Counted from the stretch's first letter, positions 10,530 to 20,044 are shown. The stretch: DNA of 64,000 nt from Pelagophyceae sp. CCMP2097 (GCA_026770575.1 MU657223.1:126794-190793); one strand, 5' to 3'. Notes: generated from the letters alone by a model not told the origin. Program-made: numbers and translations.

Positions 10530-11553
10530 CTAGACTTCGCGCGCGAAGTCGGCCGGTCGCTTCTCGAGGAGCGCGTCCATGGCCTCTTTGAAGTCTGGGT
10601 GGGAGTAAGCTCGAGATTGCGACTGTGACTCGACTTCGAGTTGCCGCGATATCTTCTCGTCGAGCGGCGCGCGCGCGATGACCACCGCCTCGCGCAAAGC
10701 CTGCGTCGACGCGTTTTCGGAAAACTCCTGCGCGTACTGCTGCGCGAAGCCCATCATCTCGGGGGTGTCGTCGTGGAGCAGGCCATCGAGGAGCAGGCCG
10801 GGCACTCTTTGCAGCGCGTCGGCGCCGAGCGTGCCGCCGCAGAGCAACGACGACATGGCCAGGTTCGCGCCGAGCCGCTCCGGCGCCGTCGCCTGGCGAC
10901 GCGGCGTGTGAGGCACGTGCGACGGTTGCGGGCCTTTGTCATCCTCGAGGCGGCCCATGCGACCGAGGGCGCACCGATGTGCCCATACCGAGCGGGATAC
11001 CGATGCGCACAAAGTTCAAGCCGAGGCTGGCGCCGCGTGTCGCCGTCATCATGTCGCAGCAGAGCGCCAGCCCAGCGCCGGCGCCGACGGCGGCGCCGTT
11101 GAGGCACGCAATCGTCGGCGCCTTGATCGATCGGAGGCAGAGGAAGCGCGAATAGAAGTTGCGCATTGTTTCGACGTTTTCGTCGTAGGGCCGGTCCGCT
11201 CTTTCACGGAGCCATCTCAGGTCGCCGCCGGCGCTAAATGCGCGGCCGCGGCCCGTGACGAGGACGCACCGGAGCGTCTCGTCCGCGGCGAGGTCGGAGA
11301 CGGCGGCCTCGAAGGCGTCGCCCATGGCCACGCTGAGCGCGTTGAGCTTCCGAGGGTCGTCTAAGACGATCGTGGCGACGGTCCCGCCGCGCGCCGCCGC
11401 CGCGCGCTCGACGGAGACCAGAGCGCCGCCCGTGCTATACCGCCGCACTGCCGCGCGCTCGACGGAGACCAACGCGCCGCCCGTGCTATACCGCCGCACG
11501 AAAGCGGGCGCCGCGGCGCCGCCGAGCCTCAGCGGCCGGAAGAAAGGCCTCAT
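10530..11553 (-). CDS. Enoyl-CoA hydratase/isomerase-like protein, organelle leader
   Basis: Exons 11553-10975 and 10892-10530 join in phase through a gtgcgc...gccag intron to 313 residues. The crotonase fold is clear: IVLDDPRKLNALSVAM, VLVTGRGRAFSAGGDLRWL (oxyanion-hole AGGDL), LNGAAVGAGAGLALCCDM (second oxyanion loop) and the C-terminal helix ending HPDFKEAMDALLEKRP. The N-terminus is Arg/Pro rich, then RRYSTGGALVSVERAA is repeated twice, giving a mitochondrial-type leader. The two glutamates usual in enoyl-CoA hydratases are absent: the second oxyanion loop has Gly where GGG-C-E-L has Glu, and LNFVRIGIPLGMG replaces the PE...PGAG block. It may be an isomerase-like, hydrolase-like or inactive member. 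Confidence 0.88.
11402..11503 (-). repeat. 51-bp in-frame tandem duplication in the crotonase leader
   Basis: Two adjacent 51-bp units (11402-11452 and 11453-about 11503) are nearly identical. They encode a 17-residue motif twice in the presequence (AVRRYSTGGALVSVERA). The reading frame is kept. Confidence 0.9.
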
Positions 11554-11923
11554 TGCTGCGCGCCTCGGCAAGTCGTTTGAATCGGGTGCGGCTGCAAAGG
11601 CTGTTCGGCTTGCTCGGCCCCGCACGGTCGGCGCGGCGGTGGGCGCGGCGTGGGCGCGGCCGCCCGGGCACTGGCAGTGGCGTGGGATGCTTACTAAGGA
11701 GCTACAAGAGTAGGAATTCCTATAGCTAAGCGCTTCTGCAGAGGGTAAGATCCAATACCTTTCCTTGCCGGAATTTGGCATTTTACCACTCGGGTGGTAA
11801 AATCAACGGCATTTTTATAAAGAAGAAAAGTTCAAAAATCAACTTGAAGTCGTCGCTTCCGCTTGAATAGGCCTCAGGGCGCGCGTCTTGTTTTTAAGGT
11901 TCCGCATGGGCAGACCTATGGAT
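11554..11923. other. Upstream region of the crotonase gene, start of AT-rich island
   Basis: GC content drops past about 11,700. Short palindromes of the type taggaattccta appear. No gene is visible. Confidence 0.5.
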
Positions 11924-12360
11924 CAGACAGACAGACGGACAGACAAAATTGCGCATGTATTACTTCAATAACGACCTTCGAAAGAAGGGGCCAGGATTTT
12001 ATCAAATCCAAAGACCCCTCTCCGGGGCAACGTTGCTGAAAAAATCGACTGGAGTGAGGTGTGAGGGTTGTAATTTATACCCCGGGGAGACGACAAGACT
12101 CTCTGAGAGCCACGTGCAGATCAAGAGGTCCTGCGCAGGAGCGACTGGAATCGACCCGAAGGGCCTCAACCATGCTTCTCTGCCGGAAAACTCGGGACTC
12201 GTTGCATTCGGGCTTGCACTGGCTGTTTTGTCTCCTCGACGGCTCATTTTCTCGGCGGGTGGCTTTATTTTCGCACGCCGGAGCGGTACGAGGGCCGGCT
12301 AGGCAGTCCAGCACATTGTGGGCTGTAGGAATTCCTATCCTGATAGGATTCCTACAATTG

Positions 12361-12848
12361 TAGACAGTTTCACTTTTTCTAAGAAGCTTTTCAAGCTACT
12401 TTCAAAGCGAGTATTTTCCAGAAAAAACTTGGCAAGTTGCTTGGAAAGTAGGAATTCCTAGCTTTTCCTAGGGTTCAACTTGCCAAGTTCAGCTTTTCAA
12501 CTTGCTTGGAAGTTTTCCAAGTTGCTTGGAAAGCTCGGGAAGAGTTCGTTGGATGAGCGTTGAGTGAGCGTTAGATGAGCGTTAACCCGGCGCGCCGCGG
12601 GCGCGCCACGCGGGCGCGCCGCGCGGAGGGGGCGGGGCGCGGCCTCAGGGGGGCGGGGCGGCGCCGATGGTGCCCGCGCCTCCGTCGAGGCGCGGGCCGG
12701 TCGCGGGGCCGACGTGCCCCGTCCCGCGCGCCATCTCACCTGGGTGGCCGAAGGAAGGCGCCCTTGACGCCGCTTCGCGCTCACGTTAGCGACAAAATAA
12801 ATGTTGAAAAAGTAGCTTGAAAAGCTCCTTGAAAAAGTGAACTGTCTA
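12361..12848. mobile_element. MITE with about 38-bp terminal inverted repeats and TA flanks
   Basis: The left end 12361-12399 and right end 12812-12848 are imperfect reverse complements beginning TAGACAGT and ending ACTGTCTA. If TA is the target duplication, the ends are GACAG...CTGTC, as in TA-inserting elements. The interior has repeated ttgcttggaaag motifs and a strikingly GC-rich core (about 12,580-12,790) unlike the AT-rich ends. No coding capacity. Confidence 0.7.
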
Positions 12849-12896
12849 ATTCCTTCATCGAGTCTGAAGGATCTGAGCGCGCTGGGCGCATCGGCG

Positions 12897-13262
12897 TCAG
12901 AAGGAGATGCGATCCGTGAGTTTTAGTTGAACAAAAGTTCCAGCCACGCCCAAGTTCATATGACCCTCAAACGAGTCGATCGAAAGCAAATTCTCGGACA
13001 GAGTGAGGTGGATATCGATACCGTTAGAATACGCAAGTCGATTCGACTCAATACTTAATTGCGTGCCGCTCGTATCAACACCACGCATTGACAGTGTTCC
13101 ATTTGTAACAGTCAAAGAATTCCCAGATGAGTCCACGCAGGCAAGTGCCCCTGGTTGGACTTCAAATGCCCCTATACCACTCACATCCATGAGTTTAAGT
13201 TGAACAGAAGTTCCAGCCACGCCCAAGTTCATACGACCCTCACGCGAGTCGATCGAAAGCAA
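12897..13262 (-). pseudogene. Fragment of a beta-repeat protein
   Basis: An open minus frame of about 121 codons, without an ATG at its start, encodes two copies of the motif ENLLSID..EG.MNLGVAGT.VQLKL (units about 12917-13035 and 13193-13290). A Ser/Thr/Gly/Asn-rich link of NGTLSMRGVDTSGTQLSIES type joins them. The pattern suggests short beta-strand repeats as in fibre or surface proteins. It sits among mobile elements, has lower GC than host genes, and the repeat continues upstream to about 13,370 beyond an insertion. I read it as a decayed fragment of a mobile-element, viral or surface-protein gene. No family is recognised. Confidence 0.45.
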
Positions 13263-13290
13263 ATTCTCGGACAGAGTAAGGTGAGTATCG

Positions 13291-13344
13291 TTTCCCCACC
13301 CCGCCTCAGCGGGTGGATCAGTATATATTTAGGATAGAGTATCG
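13291..13344 (+). repeat. 54-bp intron-like insertion with 8-bp target duplication
   Basis: Comparing the two units of the adjacent repeat shows a 54-bp insertion in the second. It is flanked by direct copies of gagtatcg (13283-13290 and 13337-13344). Read on the plus strand it begins gtgagtatcg just upstream and ends tatttag, like a short intron. Confidence 0.55.
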
Positions 13345-13437
13345 ACACCGTTGGAATACGCAATTCGGCATAGCACAGTCGGCTTGATTCTTGCTCGTTA
13401 AAGCGTTTTAGGCGACGTTATGCAAATGCGCCAGTTA

Positions 13438-13478
13438 ACTTGAAAAGCTTCTTTGGAAAAAGTGAACTGAGCTGTCTA
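13438..13478. repeat. Solitary copy of the MITE right end
   Basis: The segment matches the right terminal repeat of the 12361-12848 MITE (cttgaaaagctt...aaaaagtgaact...ctgtcta) with small differences. No matching left end is seen nearby. Confidence 0.6.
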
Positions 13479-13600
13479 GGAATCCTAGTACAATTACAGG
13501 AATCCTATTACTATTAGTAAAGGTCATTTAAAGAACCGGCTAGTACTGGGGGACCCAGCCACTTTCCCAAAAGTCCATAAACCCCGGCCAAAAATCGAAG

Positions 13601-14301
13601 TACAGTGCGAATGTGAGAGTAAGATAATGGATTTTATCTAAAGGCAAAGGCGGTCTCTGCCGCCAGTCGCTTATTTTTTAAGAAGGCGAAAGGCGCTGGC
13701 GGGCCGACTTTTTCGTCATCGTCGACCTCCGGGACCAACCGTAGCCCCGCACCCCCCCGGCTGCCGCCGCTGCTACCCGACGCATATGCGATAAACCACG
13801 CTTACGGTCCCTTCTGTGGTCACCCCTTGATGCACGGTGCAGCGAAAGCGTTGTAAGATAATGGCCAAAGGCAACCCGTTTGCTTTTTTCTTCTTAAAAC
13901 TTAAGCGAATCGACAGTGCCTGTCGCTTGCCTTCTTAAAATATAAGATAATCGGCCTTGGGGGCTGTCCTCAGCCGCCCATGGGCTTCGTCGCAGCTGGT
14001 AAAAAAGTCGCTGAATCTCGGGGTTTAGCGAAGATTTTCACGCACGTGGACGACGCTTTCGCTGCACCGTGCATCAAGGGGTGACCACAGAAGGGACCGT
14101 AAGCGTGGTTTATCGCATATGCGTCGGGTAGCAGCGGCGGCAGCCGGGGGGTGCGGGGCTACGGTTGGTCCCGGAGGTCGACGATGACGAAAAAGTCGGC
14201 CCGCCAGCGCCTTTCGCCTTCTTAAAAATAAGCGACTGGCGGCAGAGACCGCCTTTGCCTTTAGATAAAATCCATTATCTTACTCTCACATTCGCACTGT
14301 A
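13601..14301. mobile_element. Foldback element with about 250-bp inverted arms and TA ends
   Basis: Arms 13601-13851 and 14052-14301 are near-perfect reverse complements around a spacer of about 200 bp. The outer ends read TA-CAGTGCGAATG...CATTCGCACTG-TA. CAGTG termini and a TA target are typical of Tc1/mariner-group elements. No transposase is encoded, so it is non-autonomous. The near identity of the arms suggests a recent insertion or strong selection by the fold. Confidence 0.85.
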
Positions 14302-14510
14302 ATTGAGGACCCGAAGGATCCTTGCCGTTTAAACAACGTCAATTTACGGCAAGGGCCCTTTGATTGAAGGATTACCAGGGGCAATTTTGTCTGTCCGTCT
14401 GTCTGTCTGCCTGTCCGTCCACGGGTAAATCCGTGAAGTTCCACCTTTGGGAAGAAAAGGGCCAATTGAAAAGGGCAGCAACTCGGCCGATTCAGCGATT
14501 GGTGGTTGAT

Positions 14511-14606
14511 GCGGTCGCTAAAATTGGGAGTGGAGGTCGAGCAGGAGCCTCATTGGAATCATCGTAGAAGAAGTTTTTGGTCACAGGTTCGAATCTGGTC
14601 GGCCGC
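14511..14606 (+). other. tRNA-like segment with B box (tRNA-derived repeat head)
   Basis: The 5' GCGGTCG can pair with the 3' CGGCCGC over 7 bp (one G-T pair), like an acceptor stem. GGTTCGAATC is an exact B-box/T-loop sequence, but the T stem has a mismatch and I cannot build clean D and anticodon arms. It is followed by an A-rich tract. This fits a tRNA-derived SINE head or a decayed, possibly intron-bearing tRNA better than a working tRNA gene. Confidence 0.4.
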
Positions 14607-14847
14607 AAAAAAAACAAAAAAAGAATTAGCTCGATAAGAAATAAAAAATAAAAATAAAGATAAGGAGGATTTGAAGGTTCGGCGATTAGTTAAATAATTT
14701 TAATTATTAATTTTACGTGGGCATTAGGAATCCTATAATAATAATAATAATAATTTAGGAATCACAGGGCATTGCAATGGGATTTGTCTGTATCCTTCGC
14801 TCGAAGTCGGGTCCTCCGTGTGCCTCCGGCGCACTCTTGTAATACAA
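14545..14847 (+). repeat. Dispersed repeat, copy 1 (tRNA-like head plus A-rich tail)
   Basis: The sequence recurs in reverse complement at 63762-64000. The shared part contains the B box, the A-rich tract, gataaggaggatttgaaggt, and a block through cctccgtgtgcctccggcg. Copy 1 has an extra segment with an (ATA)n run at about 14,726-14,772, between two copies of gggcatt, and a small insertion near 14,802. Confidence 0.85.
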
Positions 14848-15111
14848 GGGGTATCGGCGATGTAACCGGTCTCAAGTGACGCAAAGTCTTGGCTCTCCTA
14901 GGCCGCCCGCGGGCGTGGGCGTGGGCGCTACGGACGCGCGCATCGCGTTGAAATTTCCCCCCGGGGTGTCCGTGAAATGATCAGCCGCGTGGAGGGCGCC
15001 TTGCAAGGGCGCGAATAAGCGTTTCCTCCAATATTATGGACTCGATAAAATCTTTATTTGCCTCCTTACCTTGATTTTGACTTGATTTTGCCTCCTCTAT
15101 CGGGAAGGTTC

Positions 15112-15121
15112 NNNNNNNNNN
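15112..15121. other. Assembly gap of 10 N
   Basis: Ten Ns mark an unresolved or estimated gap inside the repeat island. Structures across it should not be trusted. Confidence 1.
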
Positions 15122-15428
15122 AAATCTCTTGATTTTCACACGAAAGTGCTGGATTTAAATTATTGAGTGACATTTTGGAAATATTGAAAAGTCCATAATT
15201 TTTGAAATATTTCCCGCTTGCAGAAACAGAACAGCGAAACCGAAAGTGGGTTTTCCCGCGAGGTGCAAACCGGGAAGTTGGCTGGGTCCCCCAGTAAGCG
15301 AAGAAAAAAACAGCGGCCCGGCGACGCCGTTGTTTGCGTTTTGACGCTGCCAGGGGGCGCGTCTGGGTCCCCTCCACCCACCCCCAAATCATGGCGTCCG
15401 CGGAGGACCTCTTTGAGAAATTTAGCAT

Positions 15429-16020
15429 ACAAGATGGTTTCGCCAAGAAACTGATTTTGCATTGCGCGTTTTTTTGGCAAAACTAAAGTGGGCATTGGGC
15501 TGAGCTTCCGGCGGCCGCGCACGCACCCCAAGGAAAAGTCCGCCAGAGCTCTACTTTAACCAAAGAGCGTCTTTTGCAAAAGTTACAGCGATCGAAAGAT
15601 ATAGACACCCTTTTTATATAAACTCACACCACATAGTTTCTAAAATAACGGTCACTTTTCTTAAAAAGAGAGAAGAAACGGCCCATTTTTCAAAAATATG
15701 GGTCAACTGTAGCTTCTTGGTGACAGCCCCGGGCATTTTAGGTCAGGTATTTCGGTGGTTGCTCGACGTAGCCTTCTTACACACGGCCGTGCGCGGCCAT
15801 CGGCGGTGGATGAACGAAAATCCGAGGTCTCCTTGGGTGGTAACGGCCCTCGCCAAAGTCGCCAAATCGATTTTCTCAGCCCATAGAAGACATGCCAAAG
15901 TTCATCCGGCACGGCTGGAGGCGTCTCGGCGCGCTGCATGCGACCCCGGTATCTGTAACTCGAAAGACCGTTTCAAATTTGCCCAAAAAATACTTGACTT
16001 TCTTGGCGAAACCATCTTGT
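15429..16020. repeat. Exact 22-bp inverted repeat pair 550 bp apart
   Basis: 15429-15450 and 15999-16020 are exact reverse complements (acaagatggtttcgccaaga core). Between and around them I see no gene. They may be ends of a small element of about 590 bp. Confidence 0.55.
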
Positions 16021-16736
16021 AGGCAGAGTCCGAACCGACCATCGGTTCTTAAAAAACCGCCGGTCAGATTAAGAACCGGGCCCCTGGAGCCGGATAATAT
16101 CCCAATAAGGGATTTAATGAATTTTAATTGGGTCTTATAAATGCCTTATTGAGATATTGAACGTCTTTTGTCGATTTTTCGTCGGTTTTTAAAAATTGAC
16201 CAGGTTTCTTAAATTGAATTTTATGCTGCTCGCCGCAGTGCTCGGCGTCGTGATCGGTGTAAAATCGCCCAGCTGAGCTCGCGAGCCTTGCCTGTCCGAG
16301 CGCGCCTTTCGGTCCCGACCAGCGGTGCGGCCCAGCGTCGCGAACGCGCTTTTGCCTCGCGGCGACTCGCGGCTTAGAAGGCGAGAGCGCCGTTGGTGCA
16401 CCGCCGTTGGGCGACCCGGCGCTGTGGGTCAAGAGCCTCGAGCCTTGTGAGGGTTGAGCCGCCGCAATTTCGTGGTCACCGGCGACTCGCCTTTGCGACG
16501 GTTGCCTCGAGCGTCTGCCTGCGCTTTGCGCGGCCCCGAGCGGCGTCGTAGGCGTCCGTACCGCGCGCGCGGCTCCGCCGGTCGGCAGCCCGGGTGCGAC
16601 GATAAGTCTGTTTGCGCGCCTCTCGGGCTCAGAGAGCTCCTCGCGCGCGGTGGACGAGTTGGTAGACGAGCCCGGCGAATCGACGTGCAAGCGAAGGCCG
16701 CGGTCCAAGACCGACGCCGACCGCCCCTGCGACGCC
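16021..16736. other. Gene-free stretch upstream of the UDP-glucuronate epimerase gene
   Basis: AT-rich to about 16,230, then host-like GC content. It contains ccttattgagatattgaacg (16,142), a motif related to AT-rich sequence in a SNARE intron at 39,250. No gene is supported. Confidence 0.5.
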
Positions 16737-17909
16737 ATGCCGACGGTGCAGCGGCTCTGGAAGCCCGTGGCCCTCGTCGCCGCGCTCGTCGTCATCGTTG
16801 TGAACGTGCACCGGGAGTACGGGCCGCTCAAGGTTCGCGCCGCGCAGCCGGCGCCCTGGGCCGACGAGCCGTGCAAGGAGGACGGCGGTCGCTTCAAGCT
16901 GACGGCGCAGTCGCGCGTCCTCGTCACGGGCGGCGCGGGTTTCATCGGGTCCTCTCTTATGGCGGCGTTGGCGGCGCGGGAGACGAAGCCCGAGGCTGTG
17001 GTGGGCGTCGACAACTTTAACCCCTACTACTCGCCGGCGTACAAGTTCGCGCGCGCCAAGCGACTGAAGCTCGAATTCGCGCTGGACGTCGTGCGCGGCG
17101 ACGTCTGCAACGCTACGCTGTTGGAGGACCTCTTCGCGAAGCACCGCTTCACGCACGTGGTCCACCTCGCCGCGCAGGCCGGCGTGCGCTACTCGCTGAC
17201 GCACCCCATGTCGTACGTGAAGAACAACGTCGAGTGCTACGTGGCCCTCCTGGAGGTGATGATCAAGCAGCCCGCGCGGCCCGCGTTTGCGTACGCCTCG
17301 TCGAGTAGCGTCTACGGCCTCAACACGAAGATCCCCTTCTCCGAGACGGACGCGGTGACGAACCCGGCCAACTTGTACGGCGCGACGAAGTTTATGAACG
17401 AACAAATTTCCAAGTCGTACAACCACATTTACCAGCTGCGGTCCGTGGGCCTGCGCTTCTTCACCGTCTACGGGCCCTGGGGCCGGCCCGACATGGCCGC
17501 CTGGCTCTTCACGCGCGCCATCGAGCAGGGCAAGCCGCTGACGCTGTACAACCGCGGCGAGATGCGGCGAGACTTTACATACATCGACGACATCGTCTCT
17601 GGCATCATCGGCGCCGTCCAGTACTGCGCCGACAAGCCCGCCGTCTTCAACCTCGGCAACAACCAGCCCGTCGAGCTGATGAAGTTCATCGAGACGATTG
17701 AGCTCGAGCTCGGGCAAAAGGCATCGCTCCGGCACAAAATCTCGACGGCGGAGATCAAGGAGACGTTTGCGGACATCGACAAGGCCAAGGCTTTACTCGG
17801 CTACGACCCCAAGATCAGCATGGAGGTCGGCCTGAAGAACTTCATCGCCTGGTACAAGGCCGAGCCGCGCCGGAACAACTTCGCGGGCGGGCTCTTCAAC
17901 GAACGCTGA
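16737..17909 (+). CDS. UDP-glucuronate 4-epimerase, type II membrane form
   Basis: Single exon, 390 residues. It interconverts UDP-glucuronate and UDP-galacturonate, supplying pectin-like or other acidic polysaccharides. A single transmembrane segment near residues 10-25 (KPVALVAALVVIVVNVH) would anchor it in the Golgi, as in plant GAE enzymes. The extended SDR signature is complete: VLVTGGAGFIGSSL (GxxGxxG NAD site), VVGVDNFNPYYSPAYK, HLAAQAGVRYSL, ASSSSVYGLN, YGATK (catalytic Tyr and Lys), RFFTVYGPWGRPDMA and RRDFTYIDDIV. The ATG at 16737 precedes the membrane segment. The nearest alternative, UDP-glucose/xylose 4-epimerase, is less likely because GPWGRPDMA and VDNFNPYYS are typical of GlcA epimerases. 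Confidence 0.95.
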   Translation: MPTVQRLWKPVALVAALVVIVVNVHREYGPLKVRAAQPAPWADEPCKEDGGRFKLTAQSRVLVTGGAGFIGSSLMAALAARETKPEAVVGVDNFNPYYSPAYKFARAKRLKLEFALDVVRGDVCNATLLEDLFAKHRFTHVVHLAAQAGVRYSLTHPMSYVKNNVECYVALLEVMIKQPARPAFAYASSSSVYGLNTKIPFSETDAVTNPANLYGATKFMNEQISKSYNHIYQLRSVGLRFFTVYGPWGRPDMAAWLFTRAIEQGKPLTLYNRGEMRRDFTYIDDIVSGIIGAVQYCADKPAVFNLGNNQPVELMKFIETIELELGQKASLRHKISTAEIKETFADIDKAKALLGYDPKISMEVGLKNFIAWYKAEPRRNNFAGGLFNER

Positions 17910-18432
17910 AAAGGCAAACGCGCGCAAACGCCGCCGCGGCGCCGGACCTCACACTTCGCCCGGCCCTGTAAAACAACACTTTCATTTGACGAGGCCCAGC
18001 TTTATGTAGACAAAATTTAATGCACGATTAGTGCAAGCCGGTTAAAGCCGACCGCGACGATGCGAGGAAGCACAGTCTTATAGTAACTTCTTAGTATGCA
18101 CCGAAGCTACGGCCGCCAGTGCTGGCCAGCATCCTTTCTTTCCGTGCGATTCCGACCGCCTCGAGCCCCTGGAGGGCTCAGGACTGCTTCAAACGAACAA
18201 AAACGAGGATCGATCGCCAAAATCGTTCCACGTATCGGCCAATCAGGGCCAGCCGTCGTCGGGCGGCGCCCCTGCGAGCGCGACCATTCTCGGGCCCGGC
18301 GCGGCGCCGGGCGGCTCTGCCGTTCGCATCGAACTGCCCGTCATCAAGGCGCGGGCGCAAAGAGGCGCGGCCTTGCATAGTCCCCCTTTGAAGAATAGCC
18401 CTTCGTCGAAGAACAAGACGCCGACCAAGGCC
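17910..18432. other. Intergenic region between epimerase and CLN3 genes
   Basis: 3' UTR of the epimerase and upstream region of CLN3. No gene or repeat is recognised. Confidence 0.5.
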
Positions 18433-20000
18433 ATGGCGCGCGAGGCCCCCGAGGACCGGCCGGCCACGTACTCACCGCTGACGGAGGAGGTGCGTCGCCC
18501 GCGGGCGCGGTGCGCGTTTGACGACGGCGGCACGGTAGGCGCTCTCGCGCGGCGACGACGACGACGGCGACGGCGACGCCGCGCTGCTGGGCGCGGCGCC
18601 GTCGGAGCGGACTTCGCCGACGGTGTGCGGCGCGTTTTGGTTGCTGGGGCTGTTTAACAATTCGTCTTACGTGATCATGATAGCCTCCGCCAAGCCACCG
18701 CCGCGTCAGATGCTGAAACACGGCACGCGAGTCTGGACACGAACCGTCACAGGACGGTGCTGCCAGAGTTCTCAGAAGCAGAGGCTCGACGATGCTTGTC
18801 TAGGTCCATCTCGTCTGGGGGCGTGGCCCTCGTCTTTATTGCAGCAATCCTTCCCGGCGTGGCGATGAAGGGCTCTGCTGGCTTTTGGTTCGACCGAGTC
18901 TCCTACGAGCGGCGCATGCAAGCGGCCGCGGCGCTCATGTTCCTCGGCTTCCTCGGCGTCGGTCCTTTGAGTTTCGGCAGGCTCGCGCCGCAGCTCGTGG
19001 GCGTGATGCTCTGCTCGGCCCAGTCGTCGCTCGGCGAGGCGTCGCTCCTCGCGCTGGCGTCGAGGCACCCGCGCAACGGCGCCGATGCGGTAGCCGCGTG
19101 GTCGTCGGGCACGGGCTTGGCCGGAGTCTTCGGCTACGCCTGGGTCGCAGGCCTGACGCGCTTCCTCGGCCTCCGAGTCGAGACGGCCATCGCGCTGGCC
19201 ATGGTGCGTGGGCATCCCCGCGGCAGAGGCCCGCAGCGGCTGCGCAGGTCTCGCTGCCCTTTGCGTACTACGCCTCTTATTTCGCCTTGCTCCGAGAAAA
19301 GGCAAAACCGGAAAGCGGCGCCGCGACCGCCGCGTTGGTGCCGCAGGCTCTGGCTTTAACCGCGCGCGCGAGGCTGGCGTTCGCGCTGTCGCTGTGGCCC
19401 GTGACGGGGGCCATCGTGGCGGTGTACTTTTCAGAGTACGCGATGCAGAGCGGCGTATGGGCGGCCATGGGCTTCCCAAACCCGCAAAACCCGGAGAAGA
19501 GAGACGCGTTCTACGAGTACGCAAACTGGATGTACCAGTGCGGCGTCCTCGTCTCTCGCAGCAGCGCCCTCGTCTGCGGCGGCGCCGCGCGATTCCGGCG
19601 TCGAAGATTGGAAACCGCCACAGAGTCGCGGGAGAGGCCTGCCGGTCAAACGACGCACTAGGTGCGCAAGCGCGCTTTGTGGGCAATGGCGCTGGCGCAG
19701 TGCGGCATGCTGGCCTTCTTCGCGCTGGACGCCGCATTCCACTGGTGGTACGACTCTTCAATCCTCGCGCTGTGTTTCGTCGTCGGGCTCTTTGGCGGCG
19801 CGGTCTACGTCCACGGCTTCCGACTCCTCGCCGCGACGGGCGACCGAGCCAAGCGCGAGCTGGCCATGACCGTTGGAGCCTTCTCTTCGGACTGCGGCAC
19901 GCTCCTCTCAAACGTCGTCGGCCTCGCGCTGCAGGGGTGCTTGTACGAGGCAAACGACATCGAGGGCGCCACCATCCCCGTCGGCTGGTGTAGCAAGTAG
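18433..20000 (+). CDS. CLN3: Battenin/CLN3 family lysosomal or vacuolar membrane protein
   Basis: Five exons (18433-18489, 18539-18704, 18767-19203, 19248-19571, 19662-20000) join in phase to about 440 residues with multiple transmembrane helices. CLN3 is a lysosomal/vacuolar membrane protein related to MFS transporters, linked to glycerophosphodiester efflux, pH and amino-acid balance. Family blocks are evident: VCGAFWLLGLFNNSSYVIM (first helix), AAWSSGTGLAGVFGYAW, IVAVYFSEYAMQSGVW, NWMYQCGVLVSRSSAL and the last helix pair ALCFVVGLFGGAVYVHGF. The N-terminal tail is acidic (SRGDDDDGDGD). The third-exon boundary was chosen because it alone keeps phase. Introns begin gtgcgt, gtcaga, gtgcgt and gtctgc. 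Confidence 0.93.
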
Positions 20001-20044
20001 ACACCCCGGTACGCATCTAAGACAAATCATTTACTCGACGGCGG

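Larger units (their letters stand above)
11924..14409. mobile_element. 2.5-kb segment bounded by perfect 28-bp inverted repeats
   Basis: Positions 11924-11951 and 14382-14409 are exact reverse complements over 28 bp (CAGA/TCTG-rich, with a unique AATTG end). The enclosed segment is AT-richer than its surroundings and contains a MITE, a decayed repeat ORF and a foldback element. The pair may be the ends of a larger composite element, or two copies of a common terminal motif. No transposase ORF is visible inside. Confidence 0.4.

Noticed and set aside
12310..12360. Palindromes of taggaattccta type as terminators
   Set aside because: Nuclear eukaryotic sequence with no adjacent gene; they are short palindromes within repeat DNA.
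14511..14606. Functional tRNA gene
   Set aside because: The acceptor-like stem and T loop are present, but the T stem is mismatched and D and anticodon arms cannot be drawn cleanly. The segment is part of a dispersed repeat.
16629..17735. Minus-strand frame of 368 codons
   Set aside because: Antisense of the UDP-glucuronate epimerase gene.
18772..20016. Minus-strand frame of 414 codons, Arg rich
   Set aside because: Antisense to the CLN3 exons; no family motifs.
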